From positions 3,950,501-4,014,500 of the forward strand of contig JASDFA010000008.1 of the NCBI GenBank assembly GCA_035772735.1: DNA of 64,000 nucleotides, read 5' to 3'. How positions within the stretch are numbered: the stretch's first letter is position 1; the number at the start of each line of letters is the position of its first letter. The DNA is from Datura wrightii. Lineage: Eukaryota; Streptophyta; Magnoliopsida; Solanales; Solanaceae. A program made the translations under genes and the position numbers. Below, piece after piece: positions 11,229-21,873 of this stretch. The notes below the pieces were generated by a model, which was not told the DNA's origin, did not search any database, and was given only the letters and a program-made list of their open reading frames with translations.

Positions 11229-14200
11229 TATAATGACCCTTCTAGTTGTTTTGTGACTTTTACCTATTTTTCCCATTTAACCCTCCTTATATCTTTTATA
11301 TATAATTCATAACTTTCGAGGACAGGTGACATAATTTTCGAGACAATTGGATGTGTTTCAGAGAAGAAAATTAAAAATTTAAAGTTTTTAAGTTGAAATA
11401 AGAAAATGTTTGACCAAAGTCAACATTTGGGGTTAATGAGGTTGTGTTCGAGTTTTGATAACTCTGTTGGGTTCAGAGGATGATTTATGAATTAATTAGA
11501 TAGTTTTCAAGGATCCCAAGGGGTTCAGTGATTTAAGTGAATGATTGCATTCTAATTTATTTTAAAGATTAGTGTTAAGCACGATCAATATTAGTCAAGA
11601 TGATCTCGGATCAATGATTTGATGATTCTAACAGGTTTGAAACATATTTTACTATTGATTTGCATATTTGATTTGTGTATGGAGGGTCTCGGATGAGTTT
11701 CGGGTGCTCATTCGAGACATGATGTTGATGCTATTTGAGCATAAATGGTACCACATGGAGCAAATGAGATTCAAACTGTATTTTTATTTAACCATTAGAC
11801 TCATATCATGATTTAAGAATTATAGCAAAAAGAATCATTGAATTCTGAGATCATATGAGGGAGTTAGGACCCATTTAGTAAAAATATAAATTGTTGTTGC
11901 AAAAGAATTAGCGACCAGAAATTTTATTTTTAGCAACAGGAAACCTATTTTTAATGACCAGATTAATTTATTTTTCCTAGCAATGTATAAATAGCAATTT
12001 TTGACTATTTTCTTCATATCTTGAGTTCTAGAGCTCTGTTTGAGGTGATTTTTGTGGAATTTTTCTTGTAGAAATGACGGGGTATGCATTTGACCTCTAC
12101 TTTGATATTTACAATTGTTTATAATTTTTATTACCTTTTTATTCCATAGAATTGGATAGAAAATTGAGAGTTTAAGCCTAGGGTTCTTAAAATAAAAATT
12201 CTTAATTCGGGGGGTTGAATAATAATAATCTATTAGTTGAAATTGATATGTGGTTTTATTTCATTATGGGTAAATATAATCTAAAAGAAAATTTAGATTC
12301 GACTCTGGGGCTCGGGGTGATTTTTTGACTTGATCTTTTGAGCCAAAAATAGATATAGCTATATGGGTATTATCGGATTCGTATTCTTATGGAGATTATG
12401 TATTTGAACAGATTTTGATAGTTTGAAAGTATTATAAAAGGAAAAATTCATAATTTGATGCTTAGGCTTCGGTTTGAGGCAAGTAGAGATTTCTTGATTT
12501 TTTGAGGTGTTAAGTTTGTATATATTAAATGAATTTTATGAGTAATGGGTGATAAGTTGGTACTTTATAAATGTGACGATGAGCATTTATAGGGTACGGT
12601 ATCATGATATGGGTAAATTTACATGAAATTAATATATGTATTGATGATGTTCCACAACTTGTGATGTGATTGATTTACTGAGACTTATGCACTACGTGAT
12701 ACTTTATTGTGACTTGATTATCCTTGATTGTACAATTAGTTGATGAACTTGTGTAATTCATACATATTCATACCACTCTTATTGTTGCATGATGATTATT
12801 GACTAATAGTGCCCATTGAGTTATTTTGTGAAATTTCATACTCTTCTGATGCCGATGAAAAATGGTTCTGGCGTGTATATTGCCGACAGAAAATGGTTCC
12901 AGTATGTATTTTTAATGATGAAAAATAGTTCTAACATGTGTTATTGTCGATGGGAAATGGTTTCGACATATGTTATTATCGATGTAAAATGATTCCAGCG
13001 TGTGTTATTGCTGATAAGAAATGATTTTAGTAAGTATATGGACCTCATGAGTCCCCCATGGGTCCCGACTATCCAACAAAGAAAACAGGTATATACAGGT
13101 TCTTTGCCAGTGCATTATATTGCATTACATTATATCTTCATTACATTTCATATTGATTTGAGTGTTGAAGTGTTGAGATGGTTGTGATTTTTGATTTGAC
13201 TCATTATATTTGAGGCTCATTGCGATATAATTAGTGGTGTAGCTGATGTGGTGACTATATTGAGGCATATTGTGATATCATCAGTGGATTAACTAACTTC
13301 GGATAATATATATTTTATCTGCTTGATGGTTTGATATTAAATCCATAAACTCCTCTTTGGGTGAATCATTATTATTGTATATTTATAACTGTTGAAGAAG
13401 AATTGGTAGGATTATATCTCGTCATCACTTCTAGAAAGGGTTAGTTATCAAATCTTGCTGAGCACGCATGTTTTCCGTACTCACCCTATATTTGCTGCAC
13501 CTTTGTAACACCTCAAAAGTTTCTAAGACTTAATTGGGGACTAAAAATATGATCAATAGAAAAAGATTAAAAAATGTCTCAGAACCACTCATTGTAAGAG
13601 TCGTGGGAAGGAGTAACGGGTCGTAGGTATGAGTCGTGGTAAGTTTCTGGTTGACAGGTTCTGGACCAATGAGTCAAGGTACGACCCATTGATCAATGTA
13701 ATGTATCATGGTATGGAGTCATTGTTTTTTTATGGGGTGTCAGGGTTGGATGGTACGAGTCGTGGTACGACTCATTGTAGGGAACAACAAGTCGTGGTTT
13801 GTACTCGTGGGAAGGAACAAAGGAATCAGAAGCAGTAGTAATGAATGGGTCAAATGACTCATCATCACAAGGTACGACCCATTGTTTGGGTCCGTTGGGA
13901 GGATTAAGAAACTATGCATGAAGTTAGTGGTGTCAACGAGAGGAAGTGACCAGTCGTTGTGTTGAGTAATGACCCCTCCTGTATAGCCGTCATTTGAAGA
14001 TCAGAGAATGGGGGAGTAAGGCAGGTCCGAAAATGGGAGGAAACCATGGGTCGGTGTTTCATGGTACGACCCGTGGTATGGCTCGTGGCATCTGGCAGTG
14101 CCCTTTTCCCTACAAAATGAAATCATTAAGGATATTTTCGTAAATCCTAAGCTCCTAAGTACTAAACTAAGATTTTTAAGCCCCTAAAGGAGTGTTTTAA

Positions 14201-16359
14201 GAGGTTTTGGCCTATATCAAATTATTAAGCTTCCCCATGCATGCAAAGCTTTGAATTCTCTTGGAAGATCAATCTAGAATTCTCTCAATTCTTCTCCAAT
14301 TCTCTTGGGCTTTCAAGGATAAGTTGAGAATTAGTTTACCCAGGTATGTAGGCTATGCATTAGAGTTTCCTTTCACTTCATGCCCAAATTTCTCCTCAAG
14401 TTCATGAATTCAAGTTCTAATTCAAGTATACGATCTTATAGAATTTTAACCAAATTTTATGAAATTCTCTATGATATGTCTATGGGTCAATTCCCCTCAT
14501 ATTCCAAAGCATGTTTTAAGATTTATGGATAGATTTTATACACAAATTGATTATAAATTTGTAATTACAAGTTATTAGAAATTATGCTCTATTATGCAAG
14601 TTTTGTGAAAAGTCAAGTTTATGATTCATAGTTTCAAGTATGATGAGTTATCTAGCATCAATGAATGTTTATAAATTACCTATGTATGAATATATGATTT
14701 TGACTTATGAAGTCTATTACAAGTATTATAATTTGAAGATTTGGGCAAGCCTACACAAGTTAAGTATATTTTCATGATTCAGCTCAGTTTTATAAGATCA
14801 ACTTACTATATAGTTTGGAGTCAATACTCCTAATTTCAACATATGGTATGTTCGAAGCCTAGACTTACAATGTTTATATTTTAGACTACGCTTGTAATTA
14901 TGATTTCAGTTTCATTGAAAAACGTGGGAGCACAATGCATATTTTTGGGAGTAGTGTCTAGCACTAAGAAGGCCAGGGTTCAGGCAAACCACGGGTCTCA
15001 AAACTACGTGCCAATATAGGTATATATTTATTTTGGGATCTCCCTTGAGAGTTTTCCCTTGCCCTCAAGGGGCCTCGCTTGATATCGATATTATGATATC
15101 GTCCTTATCCCTGACAAAGTTTTGAGCTGACTCTCCCCACTTGAGTATGATAGTTGGGGCATCACGTAAGCTCTATCGTGATGGTGTCGGTTATGATGAG
15201 TCTCCCATTGTTCCTCATAATTTCAGTTATTCATATTCATGACTTATGATATTATATTTTACAACAGGTTTGACCTGATGATCAGTTTATGAGCTTTTAC
15301 TTATGATTTCAGTTATGACAAGTCATTTGATTTCTATTTTTTAAACCTTAGGTCATTTTGTTCAGATATAATACTCAACTTATGACTATATATGTCTCAG
15401 ATTCAGATTTCAGCATGCAATCCTTACTCTTATGATTTACTGATTTATATTTATATGATTTCAGTTAACATTTACTCAACTTGTTTTACTTGCCTTGCAT
15501 ACTCAATAAATTTCAAGTACTGACCATATATTCTATGCTGTATCATTTCATGATACAAATCCGAGCGATTAGACTCAGTTCCACCATTAGTCTGGCTTTT
15601 CCCTGCAGCCCAGCTCAGTTCCCATTGTTGGTGAGTCCTCATCTTCCAAGGAAATTTAGTTTAGCATTTGATTATGCTATTTAAGTTTCAGACTTTGGCG
15701 AGCTAGTTGGGGGTGTTATTCTATCAGCACATCAGGCAGTTTAGAGGCTTATCAGACATTATATAGACTTTCAGCTTTATCGAGTATTGACTTTGTTCAT
15801 GATCTTTGTTATACGTTTTGTTATTCAGACTTCTGCTTAATCATATTTAAGTTATCAGTTTCTACTTTTATGCATGCTCTTTAGTTGCTATGTTCATGCC
15901 ATGGGTCAACTTGGAGTCATTTATGGTTCTAGGTCCCGTGTCTCGGTCCGGGGTCCCAACTCGGATCGTGACAACCTTTTTGCGTCTAGGGACTAAATCA
16001 AGTACTAAGGTACTTGAGTTGCTACACGATTCGAGATTTATTGCGATTAGAGTTTAGGGTGAGCTAGTTTCTCTTCGGCAGTACTGAATTCTAGAGACTT
16101 CTTATTTTATTTCAGGTTTTATTTCTTTCTAGACAGTGATTTTATTTTTTCAGACTTGTTTGATGCTCGTAGATGCTCTTGTACTAGTGTCACCAGGTCT
16201 TGAGGTTGATTTGGTCTTAGACTTATTTAATCCGTACTTATAAGAGTTAGTTGCTTATTTTATATTATTTAAATTATTAATTAATCATTAAAGAAATTGG
16301 GTTCGCCTATGGTACAGTGGGTGCCCTTATGGCTTAATGAAAATTTTTGGATCATGACA
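11229..16359 (+). repeat. 3' LTR of chromovirus 1, split by solo LTR
   Basis: The two parts, 11229-13503 and 15979-16359, align with LTR1; 13504-15973 is an inserted solo LTR with its 5-bp target duplication. The start is TA instead of TG; the end is ATGACA. The internal minisatellite (12850-13030) has more copies than in LTR1. Confidence 0.9.
13504..15973 (+). mobile_element. Solo LTR, Tekay/Del-like, inside 3' LTR of chromovirus 1
   Basis: It starts TGTAACACC, ends GATCGTGACA, and is flanked by an exact ACCTT duplication (13499-13503 and 15974-15978). It has no internal region, primer site or coding domain. The first ~600 bp contain many ACGAGTCGTGG/ACGACTCAT-type near-palindromes (13590-14095). 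It probably arose by LTR-LTR recombination. Start, end and overall layout resemble the LTRs at 46442-63981, so it is likely a related lineage. Confidence 0.88.
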
Positions 16360-16883
16360 CAGCTGTGGAAGAAGATGCGAAGAATTATATTTTTTCAATG
16401 GCTTTTTGTATAGTGGACAAGGTGTGTGATGCCTCGTACCAATATTTTTTTAAACAAATGAGAAGTTATGTAGATGATACCACTGAGTTTTGCATAATTT
16501 TCTTATAGGCATCCAAGTATCAGAAAGACAGTTTCAATTGTCTACCCAAATGCTCATTATGGTTATTGCATGAGGAACCTTAGGAAAAATATTTGAAAAA
16601 ACATTCATAATTTGAAGGTTGTATCTAATTTTTTGTAAAGTAGCAAAAGCGTACAATATAATGTGTTCAATGAACATTTCAATTAAATAAGGAATATGAT
16701 ACCTGAGGCAACCAAACATCTTAAACGTGTTAGATTCCACAAATGGACCAGGGTATTCTATCTAGTATATAGGTATTTACACCTTATTGTTTGATTTTAT
16801 TCTAAATTCATACCTTACTAAATGATTATTATTTTGTATAGGTTTAATATTATGACAATAAACATAGCTGAGTCGGTGAATAT
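16360..16883 (+). pseudogene. MULE transposase, 3' part, with an intron
   Basis: This continues the transposase catalytic domain: AVEEDAKNYIFSMAFCIVDK (16362-16421), CDASYQYFF, then in shifted frames YPNAHYGYCMRNLRKNI near 16540-16590 and FNEHFN near 16660. The cysteine of YGYCMRNL is the usual MULE C/H motif. A 69-bp intron is inferred at 16773-16841 (AG^GT donor, TATAG^G acceptor), because FNIMTINIAESVN follows directly at 16842-16881, as in family members. The gene ends abruptly where a 52-bp repeat array starts, so the C-terminal region, including any SWIM zinc finger, is missing. Stops and frameshifts occur. Confidence 0.85.
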
Positions 16884-17220
16884 AACTATTTAGTTATTTC
16901 TAACAGATGGTGAATAAGTTACAACAAATGCATACAACTATTTGATTATTTCTAATAGATGATGAATAAGTTGCAACATAAGCATACATCTGTCTGATTA
17001 TTTCCAATAGATGGTGAATAAGTTGCAACATATGCATACAATTGTTTGATTAAACATCTGTTACAACAAATTACACATTCGTTAGAAGAAATAAAATAGA
17101 TGTGTAATATGTTGCAACAGATTACACATCTATTTCACATCTGTTGCAACAGATATGTAATCTGTTGCAAAAAATTACATTTGTTGCAATATATGTGAAA
17201 TCAGTTGCGAAAAATGTGAA
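16884..17220. repeat. 52-bp tandem repeats plus GTTGCAACAGAT-rich tract
   Basis: Three units with a period of exactly 52 bp run from 16884 to about 17039; each contains TGATTATTTCYAATAGATGG-like sequence and GAATAAGTTGCAACA. From 17050 to 17220 short inverted copies of ACATCTGTTGCAACAGAT and TTACACATCT alternate. The same TTGCAACAGAT core appears in the array before the transposase. It lies between the end of the transposase and the minus-strand DUF1985 exon. Confidence 0.75.
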
Positions 17221-17359
17221 TTTATTTAAACAAGTGAAGTTGTTCTATATAAAAGTAGACTTACTTCTTTCTCAAGGGGTTAAACAAATCAAGAGCATTC
17301 ACTTTGTTGGTATTCTTGGCAGACAATCATCTAAAAATTCTTGGATAAGAAATCTCTTA

Positions 17360-17413
17360 TTGGTAGCCCTTCACTTGCTGTCGGAGGTGGAGGATGACTT
17401 CAAATGCCCAAGC
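17360..17413 (-). pseudogene. DUF1985 gene, downstream exon
   Basis: Read on the minus strand, a TTTTAG acceptor (ending at 17414) is followed by AWAFEVILHLRQQV, which matches the continuation of DUF1985-type MULE-borne proteins after the W-A-F-M position. A stop follows quickly (near 17360), and further similarity below that is weak. The matching donor is at 44343, so the whole Athila element lies within this intron. With the element removed, the intron would be about 80 bp, normal for a plant. Confidence 0.7.
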
Positions 17414-17484
17414 CTAAAAATATGATGCCAATAAAAATTAGAATAATTATTCAACAAAAATAAATAACATACTAAAGAAGAAAA

Positions 17485-19086
17485 TGATGTGCCGCAATTT
17501 TACGACACTTTCGACTCTTAAAATCAAGAAATTATGCACATTCCGGGTATGTTTATATAAGTATGATGTATTTTGTGCTTAATGTTGCAGGAAAACAGGT
17601 TCGGAGTGAATTGGTCGAATTAATGCTAAAAACAACTGAAAGGGTGACTGCCAGACACTTCACGAGTCATTGGCAGGAGGCATGACTCGTTGTTTAAGGC
17701 GTGGGCAAAAGATGGATTTTTGAAGATGCAAGACAGTGTACCTGATGAGTTGAGGAAATGACTCATTACAACTGGTAACGAGTCATGAGATCAACTGTGA
17801 AAGCTGAAAGAGGAAATCTTAACAAAGTGTCCAGTGTAGTTGACGACAGACATAACGAGTTGTCACATGAAGAAACGACTCGTTGGCAAATCACTGAGAC
17901 CAACCGTAAAGTACACTGGACTTTTGTAGGAATGAGACCATGAGGGACCTAACGACTCATGCTCTTGCATGATGAGTCGTTAGGTGACCCGTTGTCACGA
18001 CTGGGTAAGTTGCTAAGGACGACTGTTTTAAGCAAGGCACGACTCGTCAGAGGGCCAAACGAATCGTCACCAAGCCCGTTGCCACTATCGACCTAGTTTC
18101 CAGTTTTAATTAGGAAAATGATTTCTTGAAACTATAAATACACAGTTTAGATTTATTTTTGAAGGTCAGATTTTTTACAGTTAGAGAGTAACTGAAAGAG
18201 CCGATTTTATTAGTTTTTAACTAGAATTTTGGTATTGATCAATTGTTCTTGAGTCAAGAAAAAAAAAGCAACATTGGAGATTATTTATCAATTTTGGAGT
18301 TTTTATTCAATATACGTGATTTTTGTTCTACGATAATTTGTAAGTTATAACTATGATTTATTCAGTAATTTGTGATTGTGATAATACAAGCATGAGTAGC
18401 TAAACCCAATAACTAGATTTATGGGAACCAAGATGAATTAACACACATAGGTAAAAACACTTAGTAATTCTTGAACGGGATTTTATGCATGCATTGTTTT
18501 TCCCTTCGTTTTGATTGATTCTTGATGGTTGCAAACGTTAGGACTTGCCTTATTCTTACTTATCAGACCAAGAAGGTAAAGAATGGGAAAAGGGATTAAC
18601 AACGGAGATTTGAAGCTATCAACCCTCATCTAATAACTTGAACTTGTCCGGGGATAGCTAATTCGATATTAAGGGTAAGGGTCAATTAAAGTACACCCGT
18701 ATATGGACCAAGTTTCGTGGTGATAATCATCAAGATAGGGGACCAACCATTTAGATGAACCTAACTTACCAATATTGCATGTTAAATACCGGAACAGATC
18801 ACTAGTGTATAAGCTTTGCGGTTACGAAATCTTGGGGAACACTATCCTAGTCAAGTCGTTAATTGAATACAAATCGAGTTTGATTTCAGTATTCAGTAAT
18901 TTAACTTTTGTTTATTATTCTATATTTTTCCCCCTTCGAAAATAAGTAACTCAATAGTAATAGTTATTCTCATTAACTTAAGTTCTTACCATATTCCCTG
19001 TGGGATCGACCTCAACCTTTGTTGGGTTCTATATTTGACAATCGACCGCTTATATCTCAATTGCGAGGTGTAATTTGGGCGACATA
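17485..19086 (+). repeat. 5' LTR of Athila-like A-B
   Basis: It starts TGATGTGCCGCAATTTTACG and ends GGGCGACATA, 1,602 bp long. ACGAGTCATTGG/ACGACTCGT-type near-palindromes fill about 17660-18080, upstream of a TATA box at 18133, so they sit in U3. Confidence 0.93.
18133..18140 (+). promoter_or_regulatory. LTR TATA box
   Basis: TATAAATA preceded by AGGAAAATGATTTCTTG. The same context is found in the LTRs of the second Athila-like family at 25485 and 29914, which supports a conserved core promoter. Confidence 0.65.
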
Positions 19087-19092
19087 AAATTT

Positions 19093-19110
19093 TGGTGGCG
19101 TTGCCGGGGA
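19093..19110 (+). other. Primer-binding site, Asp tRNA type
   Basis: TGGTGGCGTTGCCGGGGA resembles the complement of the 3' end of plant Asp tRNA (TGGCGCCGTTGCCGGGGA), with two changes. An Asp primer is typical of the Athila/Tat branch. Confidence 0.8.
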
Positions 19111-19216
19111 ATACGGCTAAGGCTTATGTTAATTGTGTTTGCTTTACTATTGGTTCTTATTTCTTTTTTATTTTTCTTTTGTTGTTTTGGTTGCTTAACA
19201 GGTATTAGGTTTGCGC

Positions 19217-21724
19217 ATGCCCGATACTAGAAGCCAAGAAAATTCCCTGGTTCCAATTGATCACGAACTTGAGCTAACGTTAGGGAACCTGAGAAGAATG
19301 GGCAACATCCAAGAGCAAGAAACCATGGACCAAGCCATAGAAAGAATGTTGGCTGAAGAGCAAGCTCGGGCTAGAGATCGTGAATTAGCAAGAGTTGCTG
19401 AAGAGCAACGTCTAGCTGCAGAAGCAGAGCGAGCTAGATGACACAGAGGTCCAGAACACCAGAGACACCGGTATTTTGACGAAGAGGATGATGCAGATAT
19501 AGATGAAACCGGTGCCACTGGAGCTATAGTCCCTCATCCTTTGCCTGCTGGGGCAAAGTTTGACATTACTAGTGTGATGATCCAACTGCTTAATATGAAG
19601 GGAATATTTGCGGGTCACGCATCTAATGATGCCCACGCTCACCTAACAAATTTCATGGGAATATGTAAGGTATACAAGCAACTGGGGGTGACCCAGGACA
19701 TAATCAGACTGAGGTTATTTCTATTCTCTCTAGGGAGTGAGGCAACGATGTGGTTGGCTGAGTTGCTGAATGATTCCATCACTATTTGGGAAGAGCTTAA
19801 GAGAGCTTTTCTAGAAAGGTTCTTCCCACCATCCAAAGCGTTGCGTTGAAGGATGAAATATATAACTTCAGACAACTAAATTTTGAGGCACTCCATGAGA
19901 CCTGGCTGCATTTCAACAAAAAGCTCAAAAGGGTGCCAAATCACAGAATTTCGAATGATACATTGTTGGAGATCTTTTATCGGTCTCTGGATGCCAACAC
20001 CAAGGTGGTGGATGATACCGTCTCCAAAGGAACTTTTATGAGTCAGACTTATGCAAAGGCTGCTAGAAAGGATCACCAAAACCAATCGAGCTTGGCACAC
20101 TAGAGAGTCGGAGGTTCCGACTGGTTCTTATGGGGTTGGAATGTTTGCCGAACAGAGGAGAAAAGATGAGGAGCGTTATCAAGATATCACAAATATAAAG
20201 ACCACCATAGGGTTTCTTGCTAAGCACTTGATGGGAGTCGGAGCAGAGAAGGTAAATGCTGTGGGTTCTCAGGGAAAAGCCCCGAGAAATGATGATTGTG
20301 AATCTGAGTCTGAAGAAGAAGTTAATTATTTGAATGATCAGAGAGCGGGTTTCCAGACCAACACCCAAGGGTCTAACCAAGAATCTTGGCGTCAAGGTCA
20401 AAGGAACCAAGGTCGGAACTTTTACAAGGATAACGATTACAACTGGGGCAAATACCGAGATAATGGGGACTGGAAGAAGCGCGAGGAGTTCAAAAATGAT
20501 AGAGGTGGTCTGTATGTTCCACCAAGAAACCGTGAGCCAGAGTCTAGTGGTTCAAGGGTTGAGGACATGCTCTCCAAAGTATTCAAGCAGACGGAGACAA
20601 CAGATAGCCTCTTTAAGGAGCTCCGGGCTGATATTTCTAGTTTAAATAAAAAAGTGGAGTCTCATGCCATGGCGATCAGGCAGATTGAGTAGCAGATGAG
20701 TCAGATTTTTGTTGCAATGAATCAGAGGTAGAAAGGCACACTTCCCAACAATATTGTCCAAAACCTGAAAAATGACAGTCACTGCATGGCGGTCACTACT
20801 AGGTGTGGGAAGGCCACAGTTGATCCCCCGAGGCCAATTGTAATTAAGGAGTCAGAGAAGCCCGTGTTGATAAATGATGATGGTGTAGCTGATTTCGAAA
20901 ACCAAACTTTTGTTGGGGACTCAAATTTGCAAACTGCTCCAAGTAGTGTAAAGAAGCAAGGAGCTGTCCATGGGAAGGAGAAGGAGGCACAACAAAAACT
21001 GATAGCAATTCCTAGACCTCCTCCTCCTTATCCACATCATTTGAAGAAGAAAGCTGAAGATGGGAAGTATCAAAAGTTTATCTTGATGCTTAAGTAGCTT
21101 TCGGTGAACATCCCATTGGCTGAGGCACTTGAGCAAATGCCCAGATATGCCAAATTCATAAAGGACCTCGTCACTAGAAAAAGGACTATAAGTTTAAAAC
21201 CTTTCTATAATTTGCACCACTGTGGTGCCATCACTACACTGGTCCTAGCACAGAAAAAGGAAGACCCAAGTGCGTTTACTATACCTTGCACCATTGGGGA
21301 GGTTGAGTTTGCAAGGGCGCTTTGTGACTTGGGAGCTAGCATAAATCTAATGCCGCTAGCAGTGTTTAAAAAGTTAGGCTTGGGAACCCCAACACCGACT
21401 ACTATATGGCTACTGATGGCTGACAGAACAGTTAAAAAGCCGGTGGGGATTTTATTTGATGTACTGGTCAAAGTGGACAAATTCATATTCCCAGCAGACT
21501 TCGTGATTCGGGACTGTGAAGTCGATTCTGAGGTCCACATCATTTTAGGGAGACCATTCCTTGCAACAGGTAGGGCCTTAGTAGATGTGGAGGCAGGCCA
21601 GTTGAAATTCAGGTTGAGCAAAGAAGAGGTCACCTTCAACATTAGCCGGACCATGAAACATCCAAAGGAATTTGACATAATCTCAGCATTGGAGGATGGA
21701 GAAGAGTCACTTGACGAATTCTGA
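19217..21724 (+). pseudogene. Athila-like gag-protease polyprotein
   Basis: The ATG at 19217 is in frame with almost the whole region. A charged, coiled-coil-like N-terminus rich in E, R and A (19300-19440) is followed by a gag core containing LTNFMGICKVYKQLGV and WEELKRAFLERFFPP. A frameshift near 19845 moves the frame by one until about 20085, where it returns: QLNFEALHETWLHFNKKLKR lies in the shifted part. A low-complexity N/G/R-rich region follows (20330-20530). The protease lies at 21300-21620: CDLGASINLMPLAVFKKLGL with DLG as the catalytic motif, then HIILGRPFLATGRALVDVEA. In-frame stops lie at about 19439, 20690, 20729 and 21095. The final stop at 21722-21724 sits in a hairpin loop. 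RT does not follow, unlike complete Athila elements. Confidence 0.9.
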
Positions 21725-21873
21725 GTAGTCAAGTGACTTGCGGCGTGCCGCAATATTAAATCAGGCGCTGCATGGGAGGCAACCCATGGAGGTGTTTTGG
21801 TGAATTCTGAGTAGCCAAAACACCCACGTCGGGTCGCAACGTTAAATCAAACGCTTATTGGGAGGCAACCCAA
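21705..21873 (+). ncRNA. Tandem structured RNA module after the protease (two copies)
   Basis: Copy 1: an 11-bp hairpin (AGTCACTTGAC 21705-21715 with GTCAAGTGACT 21728-21738) whose loop holds the gag-protease stop codon, a tight GCGGC/GCCGC hairpin (21740-21751), the motif TTAAATCAGGCGCT, and a hairpin CATGGG-AGGCAA-CCCATG (21771-21788). Copy 2: a 10-bp hairpin (GGTGTTTTGG 21791-21800 with CCAAAACACC 21815-21824) with nearly the same loop GAATTCTGAGTAG, then TTAAATCAAACGCT, then TTGGG-AGGCAA-CCCAA (21858-21873). Stems differ but still pair, while loops are constant, so selection on RNA (or DNA) structure is likely. A third partial copy is at 27612-27661 in another element. The role is unknown: cis-acting translation, splicing or packaging signal are options. 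It is probably not a free ncRNA. Confidence 0.6.

Larger units (their letters stand above)
4492..16359 (+). mobile_element. Chromovirus 1 (Tekay/Del-like Ty3/gypsy), interrupted by a solo LTR
   Basis: LTRs at 4492-7090 and 11229-16359 (the latter split by a solo LTR) enclose a degenerate internal region with protease, RT, RNase H, integrase and chromodomain remnants in gypsy order. A Met-type primer site follows LTR1 and a purine tract precedes LTR2. Flanking target copies are TAGCT (4487-4491) and CAGCT (16360-16364), one mismatch apart. Removing the element joins the MULE transposase in frame. The two LTRs differ at many positions by eye, much more than those of the 31292-41136 element, so this is an older insertion. 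Confidence 0.92.

Noticed and set aside
16884..17040. Regular 52-bp repeats considered as a CRISPR-like array
   Set aside because: The units are direct tandem repeats without unique spacers, and the DNA is plant nuclear.
21205..21753. 182-codon minus-strand frame
   Set aside because: It is the shadow of the well-supported protease frame on the plus strand.
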